Below the pieces are notes generated by a model. That model was not told the DNA's origin and made no database searches. It saw only the letters and a list, made by a program, of their open reading frames with translations. 64,000 bases of DNA, taken from positions 50,278 through 114,277 of the forward strand of contig JABVXV010000206.1 of the NCBI GenBank assembly GCA_013365325.1, read 5' to 3'. How positions within the stretch are numbered: the stretch's first letter is position 1; each line of letters starts with the position of its first letter. This document shows positions 24,420 to 38,019 of the stretch, piece by piece. The position numbers and the translations under genes were made by a program. The stretch comes from Dipetalonema caudispina (taxonomy: Eukaryota > Nematoda > Chromadorea > Rhabditida > Onchocercidae).

Positions 24420-27400
24420 ATGTCATTCAGTTCGCCTTTGTCAATCACAGTTAACTTTAGCGCTTTCATTGATATCATTATTATCATTACCACACTGATT
24501 ACTTTTACTCTCCTTGCTGGTATGTATTACTTTTTATTTTTCCCTCATTTTTTCTCTCCCTAATCATTTTTTTTTTCTTTTCCAAATAAAAAAAAAAATT
24601 TGCGATCTAAAGAACTTTTCTTTTTTTTTTTTCACAAATTTTTGAAATTTTTTCAAAAAAAAAAAAGAAAAAATTAAATATCAATTATGTAGAAATTTTT
24701 ATGTCAGCAATAATAAATGGATGATAAAAGTACAAGTAAATAATGTTAATCATACATAGAAATGTTACTACTTTTTCTAATTACTACTATCATCCTTTAA
24801 CCTTTATTTTTCAAATTTTTTCATTTTCTTTTTTATTTCACTTCTTTTTAAGTTTGCTTTCAAAACAAATTTTTTTCTTCACAATAAAATATTTTTAACA
24901 TTCCATTACATTTCTTTTAAAAAATTCCGTCTTTCTTTGTTTACATTCGCTTCAGAATGACACAATGATATCTTTTTTTTTTTTTTTTTTTAATAATTTA
25001 TTTCGTATCTTTCGGACAATACACTCATTCATTTTAATTTTCTTTCTTTTTTTTTTTTTTTTTTTTTTCATTTTTACAGTAAATTACTACCATATATATA
25101 AATATATAATGGTCGTATTTAGTAATAAAATAGGCTAAGCGAGCAATGGAATTTAATTACAATTTAGTCAAATCATTTGCCTCCTATATTTGCAAGCAAG
25201 GAAAAAAAAAAAAGATAAAAGGCGAAAAATTAATTTAGATCTTACTAAATATCCGACATATATTTCCATCCATTTTTCTAGAACAACAATAACCGTATAT
25301 TTCCTAGTCCCTTTAGGATTATACTAATAAATAAGTGTATTTATTTTTACTTTCATGCATTTACTCTTATTTTTTAATCTCTCTCATAGTTACTATTTCC
25401 AATTAAATACCTAAAAATAAATAATATCTTAAAAAACAAAAAAAAAAAACAATTTTTTTTATAAGGGTAAAAAAAAAAGAGAGAGCTTTGATCAATGGCT
25501 CAAATAAGGGCGAACCTTTTTGTTAGCTGTTTGCATAAAGCCTAGTGGAAGTTGAATTCCCTCACTTAAAGACCAAAAAGTTGGAGCTATTTGAGTTGTG
25601 CAATGCATGGCTCTTTTTTTTTTTTTTTTTTTTTCTTTTTAAAAGAGAGAAAATAAAAGAATGGAAGTCGAAGCAATGAATGACAATGAAAAAAGTTCAA
25701 TTTCATAAAACGAAAAGAAAACATTTCAGCATCTTTTAGTTATAAAATAAATAATTTCAATCCTTTCCAAATTTCAGTACTTTCAACATAACTTATGTAA
25801 AATTTTTTGTAGAGAATTATCATGAAGAAAATTTTGAATTTATAAAAAAAAAGAAAAATGCAAAAAATTAGAATCACAGACATTATATAGTCAAATCGGT
25901 ATGAATACACTTTCTATCATAACAAATCATATTGACCCATTAATTGGTGAGATTATTTTCTTAAATTTGATATATCTTTAGAATGGCAGCAACGCTATTG
26001 TCATCATTTAAGTAAGTAAGAACTAATTCTTAATTTAAACAAATAATTGAATTCAAATATGAGATGAATGTGAAATTTTTTTTTTCCTTTTTGTTGCTAT
26101 TGTTGTTGTAAAAAATGATTTCTTGATTTTTAATTGTAATTTTTTTGTAAATAATTAAGGCGTGATAACGGGGGCTAAATGTTCGAATTTATTACGCCTT
26201 GAACCACCACCTCTTAACAATAGTCGATATGTGGTTCGAGTTGATCGCAAATTTCGGATTTCTTGCATCTGTCAACAGACTTCAATAAATTGCTTACATC
26301 TTGCATGGAGGAATGAATTCGGTCGTAAAATAGACGGTGAATCTTCTAATAGGTAATAAATAACAATGTTTTAACCATAAAGCATATTCATAACTTAGTT
26401 TTTTTTCTTCTACTCACTGATGAATTGCAATACAACTTGAGAAGGTATTAAATTACTTCAACATTTCAAAACATTACTTTATATTAAGTTTAATTTAATA
26501 TGTTGATATGATATTAAATTTTATTATTTTGCCTCGATCCATGTCTTTTTACTATCTAATAGATTTGAGATAAAACATTTCATTACATTTAACGTCAAAA
26601 TATTGCTTGGAAGTTATTACTGCAAAAGTTTAGTTTTAGTTTACACATTGAAGAATTTTCCATTTTTCTTTTCTTTTTTTTTTATATATCTAACTTGAAC
26701 TATACCATACAATATTTTTAGCTTGTTTACTGTAGAATTGCGAGAACATGATTCAATGTACAAAAAATTATCATTGGTATTCACCCAAATTGCAAAACGT
26801 GACACCGGATTCTACAGATGTGTTGCCAGAAATTCCAGAAGAATGTCGGCCGACTGGAAAGTGGAGCTCATTGTCGTCGGTATTAAATCTCTAATTTTAT
26901 GTATGATATATGAAGAAGACGATGATCGAATTAATTGCATTTGATAGTATCAAAAGGAAGGAAAATCTCCTGTATTCCAAAGATAAAAATGCTTTCAGAT
27001 GAAATTCGTTGGAAAGAAAGCAATAATGTTGTTGGAGGAATGCTTGGCGAATCGTTAACCATCGATTGTGGATCCATTGGAAATCCACAACCCGAAACAC
27101 ATATTACGAATCACAGGGGATTTCCACTTAATGGTTCATTTTAATTTCATCGTATCATATTTTTGATAACATGAAATGAACCCTGATATTAAACTAAATC
27201 GAGTAGTGTTTGGAAATTTAAGTTTTTCATTCAATCGAATATGATTTATTTGAATTTGTCTTTGTGGATTAATTACATGGATGTCTTGAACTTATGAAAA
27301 GCACTTGTCCATATGGAAAAGTTTTCCTAATCATGGAGAAGATTTGGAAATTTTGGATGAGAAAATGATGCAATCGAAAAACGGAAATCATTCGTTAATT

Positions 27401-29562
27401 TTATCCATCATTTATTTCAAAATTTTTCGTTCTATCATTTCATAAATCACGATAAAGAAACGTTTTTGAGTTTTTAAAAGTGATATAACCAATGATCAAA
27501 GATTTTATACGATTAAAATGAAATAAAAAATCCAACTGATCTGTTGTTTTCTATGATTGCGTTGTAAATTTCAGACTAATTATTTTGTTTCATACATTGT
27601 TTAATAAGTTGAAAGCATTAACATTAATTGATTCGATTTAAAATAGTATTAAAATAAGTTTGAATTGAATTTTAACCTTTTCGATATTCATATTTGCAGA
27701 AACTTTGTTCGTTACGGCTGGATCAGAAGTAACTGTCAATAAGCTTACGAATGAATATCAAGATATCATTATCAAATGCTTATCGGTCCAAGAATTCGAA
27801 AAGTACGATGCAACGGTTGTTGAACAACACGAAATTCGACTGGACGTTTGGTGTTTGTGTTTGATGCTTTCTTCAACTTATTTTTTAAAATCAGGAAGAA
27901 AGAAATGCTACCTTTTAATTATCTTCTTTTTTTTGTAAACATAAAGGTAAAAAATAAAAGAAAAATGATGCCGATTTGCATGAATGATATACCATTTTGA
28001 TTTTTGAAATCATATTCAGAACAGTATCTTAATCAAAATGAATAATTTTAGCATCCCCGGAATTCAGTAAACCGTTTGTGGAACGTTTTATTGTTCTGGA
28101 TCATTTAGCTCAGATCTGTTGTAACGTAACACGTTCAAATCCACCCGCTACACATTTTCGTTATTTGAAAGGTAGTGATGAGCTCTGGAATGATAGCAAT
28201 CATGTTATTTTCATTGATGCTTTAAATCAAAGCAGTTGTCTTAAGGTAACTTCATTTCTCGATTTTCTTTTTTAAATTATTTTAATTTGACTTTAACAAT
28301 AATATCCCAATTGCTGTATTTTTCCGCATGATTTATTGCTCTTTTAAATATTTCCTAAAGAAAAAAAAAAAAAAAAAAAAAAAAGAAAAAATTGTTCAAA
28401 ATAAAAAAATCATTTTTTATTTGTCAAAATATTGATTTGCTTAGCATCTTTATTTATAACACAAGAATTATTCTTTTTCTATTCCTTTTTCTTTTTTTTT
28501 TTTTTTTTGGTTAATTTGTATCACACTGTAGATTTTATCACCAACGGAATATGATTTGGGTGAATATCGATGCGAAGTAAGCAATGGAAAATCTAAGTCA
28601 CAACAAACAATTGCGGTTAAAGAAGCAAGTATGTAATTTTTATAATTGTTAATTCATTTTACTTGAAGAAATTTCATTAAAAATTTTCGAAACAAATCTT
28701 ACATTATAGGTCCACCTGGTGAAGTTCATGTTTCACTACAAGATGTTGGACTGACTTATGTGTTATGGAAAATTGAAGAAGGATTTGGTGAACAATTACC
28801 AATACGACGTTATATAATAGAATATATTAAGAAATCCATTCTAGAACAAGTATATAATTTCTTTATTCTATCAAAAGAAAACAAAAAAGTTTTAAATTTT
28901 ATACATTTTCAATTTTCCCTCTTCTATTTTCATTTTTGCCATATGATGTAAAATTATCTGAAAACATTTCATAAATTTCTATTGTTTTCTTATGAGAGGA
29001 AAAAAAAAAAAAAAAAAAAGAAGAAAATTGGTAGAAATTTTTCATCCCATAAATCAATGATTAATTTTAGAATCGTGATCAAACAAGAGAAAATAATCGT
29101 GTGTGGTTTGCGCATGCTGTCAAATTGGATGTACATTTGAGTAAGTTTGAATGTTTTTTTTTTTTTTTTTTTTTTTTTAATACGAGAGTACAAAAATGTT
29201 GCGTCATTAAAACTAAAATTTTTCGTTCAAATAAACAAGTAAAATTATAACTAATCTAAGTAAAGAACGATACGATGTAGTGTTTTTCTATACATGATAC
29301 CATATTTTATCTGCTGAAATTATCATTATTTACAGGTAAGGATGGATTATATGAAGTTGGTGGATTACGTCAAGGAACAACATATATATTCAGATTTACG
29401 GCAGAAAATGAAGCTGGAATTGGTGATACTGTTACTTTAGCGGTAAAAACAACCTCAAAAATCAAATCATCGAAGCTTACACGATCTGCTTCATCATCTC
29501 TTCAACAATTGACACTTATTGGTTTTTTTTCTTCACTTCTTTTCAACATGATAACTTTTTGA
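24420..29562 (+). CDS. RIG-3-like IgCAM: 3 Ig + FN3, predicted GPI anchor
   Basis: Neuronal-type cell-surface adhesion protein. Ten exons with matching phases: 24420-24519, 26160-26352, 26722-26879, 26948-27133, 27700-27852, 28052-28245, 28532-28628, 28710-28849, 29071-29140, 29336-29562; 505 residues. Exon 1 encodes a signal peptide ('FIDIIIIITTLITFTLLAG'). Ig1 spans 'FRISC'...'AKRDTGFYRCVARN'; Ig2 'SLTIDC'...'IIIKC'; Ig3 'AQICC'...'LGEYRCEVSNG'; then one FN3 ('PPGEVHVSL'...'TTYIFRFTAENEAGIGD'). The hydrophobic end ('LTLIGFFSSLLFNMITF') without cytoplasmic residues indicates GPI attachment. Ig2 and Ig3 lack an obvious core Trp. The layout recalls C. elegans RIG-3 and the NCAM group; orthology is not proven. 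A possible in-frame micro-exon at 25982-26011 is listed separately. Confidence 0.85.
25982..26011 (+). other. Possible 30-nt cassette micro-exon in the IgCAM gene
   Basis: A 30-base segment bounded by TTTAG and GTAAGT whose phase (1 in, 1 out) fits between exon 1 (24519) and exon 2 (26160). It would add ten residues (EWQQRYCHHL region) just after the signal peptide. The direct exon 1 to exon 2 join is also in frame, so this is either alternative or chance. Confidence 0.35.
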
Positions 29563-30855
29563 GGGATTCAAAAATATTCTCTTTAATATGACAGCATGAC
29601 TGTTCGCTCATTTCATTTAAAAATTCCTTCCAAATATGATAAAATTATCCACTCCATACGGCTATATCATTTCTATACTAGTTCCAGTTAATTAAATTTT
29701 TTTCCATCGATAAAAGATAGTGTCATGCTGCTTTGCTCGAAAATTTTGGAAACACATATTTTGCCATATTTTTACATTTCTCAACCATTTACAAATCTTT
29801 AATGAAGTGTATTAAGGTTGAATTTTGTTGGACTCACTGATTCAAAATTTAATTGATGTTAGTTTAAAAATGTTGAAAAGTTTCCGAATAAGTCATTTTA
29901 AAAGAGAAATAGCAACTATTGTCTTTTTTTTTTTTTTTGGTTTGTTTCTTTTATTCATCAGTTTTTTTTTTTTTTTGTCATAAAACGAAATTTCCTCTTT
30001 TTTTTTTTCTTGTTTAGCAGCATAGTGTATCGATCAACAATAACTGCTCTCTGTGAACCAGTTTTTATTTATGTTTTATGCGGGAATTAAGAAACCACAA
30101 AAATTTTTGGGAATCAATTTACTTGGAAAATTTCCGTCTCGAACCAATATACAGGTACAAAAAAAAAAAAAAGAAAAAAAAAAAGCGAAAATCATTTTAT
30201 CAGTGATAATTAATTCTTTAAGGAAGTATCCTTCATGATCTAGTGCTTCTTGTTTTTTGTCACATTTGTCACATAGTAATTGTTATACAGCTAATTATCA
30301 CATTTGCATATTTCAATTATTTCATAAATCACTCCTTTATTATTAATAAAATATTTTTTTGGTTATAGTTTTAAATCAAATGCAACTGCTAAAACGTTTT
30401 ACATCAAAAGGAAAAAAAGTTTTCAGAAATGCTTTCAGTTTCATACTTCCTTCATGGAATAGAAAAAGAAAACTAGTTCACAGAGAAGATTTATTGTTAA
30501 CTAATACTATTTCGATAAAGAAATAAATTGCATCTTTTTTTTTTTTTTTTTTTTTCACAACATAATGCTGATGGACAAAAGAACCAGGCAAAAAATTCCT
30601 ACAATTCATCTTTGAAGATGGTCCATCGAAGAATTTAAAATATGAATTATATATAAATGAGTTATTCAGTAACTACTGTAATGCTGTATTTTTTGTCCCA
30701 TTCCATAAGCTAAATTGTTTGACGAATTCATCATTACATAAAACAAATTTTTATTAAAGTATTGTTTGTTTGAAATGTTCATTCAACATATCAAAAATAA
30801 ATTTCGACTTTAATAGAAGTTCATTACAAACGGAATGAGCTTTTGTGTCATTTTG
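29563..30855. other. Convergent 3' intergenic region
   Basis: Between the ends of the IgCAM (+) and collagen (-) genes. Several T runs (about 29922, 29962, 30535). TTTATT at 30749-30754 is AATAAA on the minus strand, about 100 bases beyond the collagen stop. The small ORF at 30053-30238 looks random. Confidence 0.6.
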
Positions 30856-32962
30856 TTAATATCCTGGAGCTGTCCTTGGATTTGGACAATGATCGCATGA
30901 TCCGCTTGGTCCACGTTCTCCGATGATGCCTTTTTCTCCAGGAACACCAGGACGACCTTCAGGTCCTGGAATACCAGGATCTCCTGGTGGACCCTGTTCG
31001 CCTATAATTTGAATAAATAAACAATCTGTTTCATAAATTCTAATTATTACCTTACGAATCTAATCACGGTCTATCTTAAATGCTCAGTAGTTCAGTAAAT
31101 ATGGAAATTAGGTTAACCTGGTGGCCCTGGTCTTCCGGGTAGACCTCGAACTCCTGGTGAACCCATTGGACCTTGTGGTCCTGAAAATTCCAAATCATAT
31201 CGTAGTGTTTACGTAACTTTTAAAATTCCGCTTGAAAGAATTTTAACGATTATTTTATTTCAAAAAGAAAAAATAAACTAGAAACTTGGGTTGCGTTGGC
31301 TGTTTCAAACTTGGATGATAAAGATTGGGCTCTTACCTGGCATGCCGGGAAGTCCCGGTGGTCCGGGTTGCTTGACAATATGTCCATCAACGCCTGGTTG
31401 TCCTTTTGGTCCAATTTGTCCTGGTGGACCCTAAAAAAGTTACTTGTTTGGAAAGGATAATTTTTTCTCGACAAATGACTCTTCCAACAGTAAAAAAAAA
31501 TTCATATTTCAAAACTTACTGGAGGTCCAGGAGGTCCAGGAGGTCCTGGTGGACCTCGCTCACCACCATCGACATTCAAGCCTGGTATACCAGGTATGCC
31601 AGGTCGACCTTTAGGACCTGCAGGTCCTGGAGGTCCAGCAACTCCTACAAATATGTTACATAAATAACAGGCACGAAAATGAAGCAATTATGTTCAAAAA
31701 TATTAAAAGATGCTTTCAAATATCAAACCTTGTGGACATTCAAAGCAGAAATCAGTTTCTTTGACAACAATTAAATCACCATCAATCCCCGGTACTCCAT
31801 CTCTTCCTGGTAGTCCATCCTCACCATTTTTCCCATCACGACCTTTTACTCCAGCTGGACCAGGTAGTCCAAATCCACACCCACAATCTGATAGAAAATA
31901 TGAACAACAACTATAATTCCAACATGGTAGTAGGATAAATTTGCCCTCATTTGAATCATTGTTTCCAATATTTTAATCAACTTACACGTTACATTACTAC
32001 CACTTCTATTGAACGCTTCTTCGTCAAAATTTCCCTCTCGCTTTTGTTTCAAATTTCTTTCAGATAATCGTTTAAAAAACTCCAATGATCGACTCTAAAG
32101 CTAATTATTTCCGTTTTTTATCACTGTGATATGAGTAGAGAAAAGTGATATTCATTGGTACTATTATCCTTAATTCAAGATTATATTGTCGGATTCCATG
32201 TCATGAAATATGTTAGACATATGTAAATGATCAAAAAGCAGAAGTAAAGACGAAAAGTCATATCTCATCCAGATTCAACTTTGCATGAAATATAAATTAA
32301 TTTAATGTTAAAATTAAATTCAATATTAACATTAACATAAGCCATGTAAATGAAGCAAAAAACAACGCTTTCTTCTCCCATCATATATTATTTCTTGAAG
32401 CAATCAAGATTTCATTATTGAAATAATCCTTCATTTGAAAAATTTTTTCCTCAATTAGCAATTAATCTTAACAGTAATTCTTTATTTCGAATATATGTTG
32501 TCCATTGCTGTTTTCTTCAGACATTTGTTTCTTTCAAATAACTAATCATACATTTACTATGACAAATAATCGTAAAAAAACAAAAAAAAAAAAGAAAAAA
32601 GAGAAAAAAAAAAGGATAATCATGATATGATATTCGACGATACGAGGTTACAACATTTTCTATAATTGCTAACATAGCATTATTGTTGTTAATATAAAGA
32701 CAGTTCAGTTGAGGATACGATATCCTACTGATTTGTATCCTTACTAATCAACTTGTGAATAATGATTGATACTTACTTTGCAGTATTCAGTTTCAGCTTG
32801 CAATTGTATCTGAACAAATTGTATGTAATTATAAAGTAAAGGAGCAGATATCACACAAACAACTGCAGCAAAAGCACTTGTTGCAACACCAAAAAATGCC
32901 AAATATTTGAGTTTTTCAGCATATAATAAACGTTCTCGAATTCGTTCAATCTCATTAATCAT
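30856..32962 (-). CDS. Nematode cuticle collagen
   Basis: Structural cuticle collagen (col type), secreted by epidermis. Seven exons: 32962-32777, 32094-31986, 31887-31729, 31644-31520, 31430-31337, 31180-31118, 31001-30856; all phases close; 293 residues. The N-terminal exon has the family's conserved block with a membrane/signal segment ('[19 protein letters not shown]') and '[17 protein letters not shown]'. Next come '[11 protein letters not shown]', a likely subtilisin/furin processing site, a NVT sequon and '[12 protein letters not shown]', followed by Gly-X-Y blocks interrupted by 'DFCFECPQ' and one longer gap. The end is '[14 protein letters not shown]', the classical Cys-knot and C-terminus. 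Six introns is many for a cuticle collagen compared with C. elegans. Stage and subfamily are unknown. Confidence 0.93.
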
Positions 32963-35215
32963 CTTTTTCCTATTTGACTTGATTATTATAATCTAATCTG
33001 CAATTCTTAACTTTTACAAAAAAAAAAAAAAAAAAAAAAAAGGAAAATAACTCTGCTTTGAAATAATTTTTTTCATCGAATTATAATAAACAAACTAAAC
33101 TAAAAATGTACAAAGCTATGACTATTAAAATTATTCGAAAAAGAAAAAAGAAAATTAAACGAGATTAAGTGAGGAATAGTAAAAAAATAAACTTGTTGGA
33201 ATGCATTTCTTATTTCATTTTTTATCCTTTTTCAAAAGTTGAAAATTCAAAAGTCCGCTATTTTCGTCTCGGATCAGCGTAATAAATTCGAACATGTAAC
33301 TTTATGAGGGGTTCGAAAAGATCTAATAAAGTTATCTGTGAAAAGTTTGAAACCAACAAAGTAATGTAGGACTTTAATTTTATTTGTGAATTAGTCTTAA
33401 CAAAGCTTAATTTTTGGAAGCACCAATCAAATTTAATCGTTACATGAATAAAAGCAAATAGCCGATCAAACGGTCAGCATCTTCAACTTCCTACCAGAAG
33501 TTGTTACTTAACCACCTTTAACGTTGCAGTTTCAACACCAACAATCAATGCATTGGACTGAGTACCCGGTGATACTAGTTGATCGCAGGAAGACAACCAA
33601 TAGATAATGGACAAAAAGTTGAAGAATAGTGACGAATAACTTTTGCAGCAACTAGTGGCCATCAATGTAATAGAATCTTTTTATAAGCCAGTTTTCTTCT
33701 TTCTTTTTGTTCTTGCATTGTTGTAATGGGAGAAGAATGGATAGAGGGGATAAAATGAAGTGGAAGGAAGCGGGGGTGAGAAAATGGAGATGATAAGCAA
33801 TACTTTTTAGGATCAATCAAATGAATGAAGTAGCAAAATGGGCAAATTGTTAAAATGATAAGATTTGAATGAAGAATCTACTATAACTATTTATTCAATA
33901 CCATAAAATATCTCTACATAGAGTAATTCATTCATTTTTCATTTCATTAGCATTATATTTTTGATGTTTATATTTTTATAATCTGACTTTTTTTTTTTTC
34001 TTTTTATTCTAACTAAATTGTTCTACAACATAGTTTACTTCATATTTTATCATTCGAAAATGAAAGTATATTTCACAATCGCACTACGAATTTGTAACAA
34101 TAAGTTGAAAAATATGAAATGATTATATGAATCATTGATATGAAAGTATTTACTTGAAATGTTTAGGTTTTTTTTCTTTCCTCTCTTTTTTGTTTCGCTT
34201 ATTTTGTCAAATATTTCTCGTGAAATAATTAGTGCCAAGATATGGTAACGTTAATTAACTTTTTCCAAAATTTTTTCCTTTAAGATGGTAGCAAATTTAA
34301 CACCTTAAGCATGTACCATATTAAAAGATACTCCTGAAAAAATTTTAATTCCTGTAAATATTTCATTTTCCAAGAGACTTCTATAGATAATTACATTCTT
34401 TCTGTCCATCGAAAGATTAGATTGCGCAAAAAATTATCGGAATTCTGGAACATCGTCTGTTTTTTGTATGAAAAATTCTGATTGTAGTTGTTACAACAGA
34501 AATATTAATTAATCATTAAATTAATTTAAACTATACATTATTATAAACACAAATATACAACTTTGAGAAATTCTGCATTCTCTAAGCAATTCTCTAAAAG
34601 ATGAGCTAAAATTCATAAAACTAATTATACAGTTTGCTTGACTTAATTAACAATAAGTGAAGCAAGTGTGAAATTTCTAAACGAAACATGTGATTTGAAA
34701 AGTATACATACTAAATCTTTGAAAAGCAATGATACTACAGCATATCCATTCACGTAGAAGTTGTAGACCATCAAAGATTTAAAACTTGACTTTTTCAGGA
34801 ATAATTTAATTGTTCGTATGAATTAATAACGAATAGAGGTAATCGTTTTTCTTTTTTCCCTTTTTTTCTTTTTTTTTTTTTTTTTTTTTTTTAATGTGTA
34901 AGTGAATTAGAAGTTATATGTAAATGAATCAAAAAATTATGTTTACAAAAAGATTGGCATTTACTATTTTAATTCCAGCAAATGATTCCTTTTTTACTGA
35001 ATATTTTATGACTTTCCTTCTAAAACTAAAATTTCAATAAAACAATGACTTAATCATTGATTGAATCAACAGTGATTATTGGTCTGTTTCAATTATAAGG
35101 CACAATTTCAAAAAAAAAAAAAAAAAAAAAAAAATGTCGGATGTTGGCGAAAACATGTGTACATATTTGAGCTACGCATTTTCTGCTCTGTTGAAAAAAT
35201 GAAGAAAAAAATTAG
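32963..35215. other. Intergenic, collagen promoter side
   Basis: Upstream of the collagen and downstream of synaptogyrin, both leftward. AT-rich, with A or T runs at about 33018-33040, 34869-34892 and 35109-35133. A G-richer patch lies at 33720-33800. No supportable gene. Confidence 0.6.
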
Positions 35216-37234
35216 CTAATATCCCTGATAACTTTTTGTAATATCCACTGGGGATTCTGCCGTATTGATTGCTGTAAACGGAGCGTTTTGATATGTGCCT
35301 CTGTCACTCCGTCCTGAAATGTTTTGAATTTTAGACTTTTCAAAATGAAATGGATTTTTCTTCATCTGCGTATAAATTATACAACAAAGTGTTCCGAACA
35401 ATTATTTAGGACAGCTGAATGATCATAACTTAAAATATTTGAAAAATTAAAAGTATTAAATATCAATTTCTTGACTAAAACTCATTTTTTTTTTTTTTTC
35501 ATAATTTTATTTGAAGTCTTTCATTCTCGACTGTCCTTTGTAACTTTTGATCATATTTTAATATTTAATACTATAATTCAAAAATAGCTCCATTGATCAA
35601 AATAAACTAACCAACAACACCGATATCGCTTTCTCCTCCATAGCTATAATCTGGTCCAGCTTGTATGCCGGTTGTAAAATCCTGTTCATAGGATGGTACG
35701 AAATTTGTTATTGCACCCTCTTCGAATCGTCGCCATGCCAAAAATGCAGCCGCTCCCTAGAATCGATGAAATTATGATGGTGATTTTTTCAATAAAAAAA
35801 GTCAACTATTTATGGTACTGAATAACTAAATGTATAAAAGTCTATTGAAACAGCAGAAAATTTGCAAGAGATAAAATCGAAATTAAAATTGATATTTTTT
35901 CCAGTTTATTAAACCCGATCTCATATTAAACTCAACAATTCTCGTTTAAACTTCTAGTAATAGAACAAAAAAAATTTTACTAAACAACAAAATAAGATTA
36001 AAAAATCACCCAAGTAACAAATGACAGAAACGCGAATAAGATGGCACTTTTGGCCATACCACCGTCGTACGGCTTACTTATATCAACCTCACCATACTTT
36101 GACCATAACGAAAAAAACGTTATCAGAAATAAGAACGCCAGCAATGCTAAAAATTATTACTCATTCTTTTTGGACAATGTTTTCCAGATTACTTTGAAAT
36201 TTGAACAAAAAAAAAAAAAAAAATATTTTGAAATCCTCAAAATATTAAAATGTTTTAAAGGTCCGTATTTCATTTGTTATTTAGATATCGAGAACCTTTG
36301 ATGGATTCTTGTTTACTGTTATGGCTGAGAAAGACCATTGACATCGAAGCTGGGAACTATTAAAGAAAAAGCTCAAAGAATAAATAAAGATGGCCACCAA
36401 AATTTCAGAGTAGTAAAAATGAAAGAGTCTAATCTTTTTCATTCAGTTGGTCATCACTGAATGAAAAAAAGCTTTATTCGAGAAATGAACCTTCACGATC
36501 ATCGTCTAATATTCCTTTTTTTTCTAAGGCAAATAAAAATTTCATTGAAATTTTGTTCAATATTACGCAATTGAGAAAACGATAGCAAAGTTAACAAACC
36601 AGAAAGGATCATATCAGTAGTTACAGCACGTTTTCTAGTTGGAATCGAACTAATTTTCTCGAACTTAGCATCTAGAAACAGTAGACCCAATGAACTCAGA
36701 ACAGCAAAAAAACCCATCGCTGAACCGAAGGAACAAGTCGACGAACTATTGGCATAAAGGCAAATTTGTTCGCCACCATTTTCTGGTATATACCAACCAC
36801 CCCGTGATACGGCGATCCATTGTGCAAGCCCAATTACCTTAAATGAAACTGCTACTGATATGTGCATTTTTCTAATCTTTTTTTATTTCAGACTGTGAAA
36901 TACATAATCTTAGAATTCATTAACCGCGAAAACTACGACAATTGCAACAGTGAAGTTAGCATTTTTTAGCTAAGTGTTGCAGAGAGTTTCGTCCTTCATC
37001 CTAACGATTACGCTTAGCTAAGCAAAAAATTTTTCCGGTATTTCCATATATGAAACGGCTTAACCCGATAGATATTTTAAAAAAAAAAAAAAAAAAAAAA
37101 AGAAAAAGAAAAATTTGATAAATTCCACGAACCAAAGCAAAGATTCGTAAAATAACAGCCGGTTTTCTCAGGAAAACGCCCGGTTGAAATTGTCCACCAG
37201 CCATACCAGCACCATATGCTCGAACATACTCCAT
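35216..37234 (-). CDS. sng-1: Synaptogyrin
   Basis: Four-pass synaptic-vesicle membrane protein. Five exons, 37234-37133, 36837-36600, 36146-36010, 35756-35612, 35313-35216; 239 residues, the usual length. The start gives 'MEYVRAYGAGMAGGQFQP', typical of nematode synaptogyrin, then 'LRKPAVILRIFAL' entering TM1, 'AQWIAVSRGGWY', an intravesicular loop with 'EQICLY...STCSFG', 'LLFLDAKFEKISSIPTRKR' (conserved cytosolic loop between TM2 and TM3), TM3/TM4 in exons 3 and 4, and a cytosolic tail 'YQNAPFTAIN...SYQGY'. The exon 2 acceptor is TTTAAG and exon 1 donates at GTTCGT, both chosen because they restore the family alignment. Known: vesicle protein in neurons. The symbol is by similarity to C. 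elegans. Confidence 0.93.
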
Positions 37235-37968
37235 TATTTAGATTATATCTGAATTCTAAGAAATTCATTTCCTATTATAGTTTTGATTAATACACCTAAC
37301 AACGAATTTCATCAGTGTATTCCAATTCCATATAAATAGTAAGAACAATCTTTTATTAATAAAACTTCGAAAAACAAAAGCAAATATCTCAAGTAGAACC
37401 TGAAAGCATTTCGAAATAAAAAAAATTTTTGAAAAAAAAGTTGAGCAGTGGAAAATTAAACTATTTTCCCCATAATAACATAAAATTCAGAAAGTGGTAG
37501 AAGAAAATTAGACTAAATGATAAAGAAAAAGTTTCATGTTCATAAAATATCACTCGCAATCTCTTCCCTCCCTATATGTCAGCTTTTTATTGTTTCAAAT
37601 GGCTTTTTGCGCTTCTTTCAAATAAAAATTATTCAATTTTTTCTTTTTTTTTAAATATGCGTAATACTTTTTAAAGTGAATTTCGAAATGAAAATACAAT
37701 TGTGAATAAAAGTGCAAGACGACCAAAGCAATGATAACAATTTAGAGATGATAAAAGTGACTATATTCAAATATATCCACGCAAGCTAATTCATCTCAGT
37801 TCATTTAAAGTTCATCAGATTGCTTTCATTTAATCCATTCGTTAATTAATAATTATATGAATAATTAAACAGTAACTAAATTGCATTATGGTTGAAATAC
37901 TGCGCAATTTAGATGCACTAATAGTTTGTCAATTGTTTAAACTAAAAATTTTTATTTTGTTAAAATTG

Positions 37969-38017
<49 letters not shown>
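37969..38017. repeat. Poly-A tract, 49 bases
   Basis: Uninterrupted A run as given; the longest homopolymer in the window. Its true length may be uncertain for sequencing reasons. No adjoining gene copy was recognised that would mark it as a retroposed tail. Confidence 0.9.

Positions 38018-38019
<2 letters not shown>

Noticed and set aside
31406..31916. Plus-strand ORFs over the collagen
   Set aside because: Antisense shadows of Gly-Pro codons.
36041..36301. Plus-strand ORF of 86 codons
   Set aside because: Antisense to synaptogyrin exon 3 and the adjoining intron.
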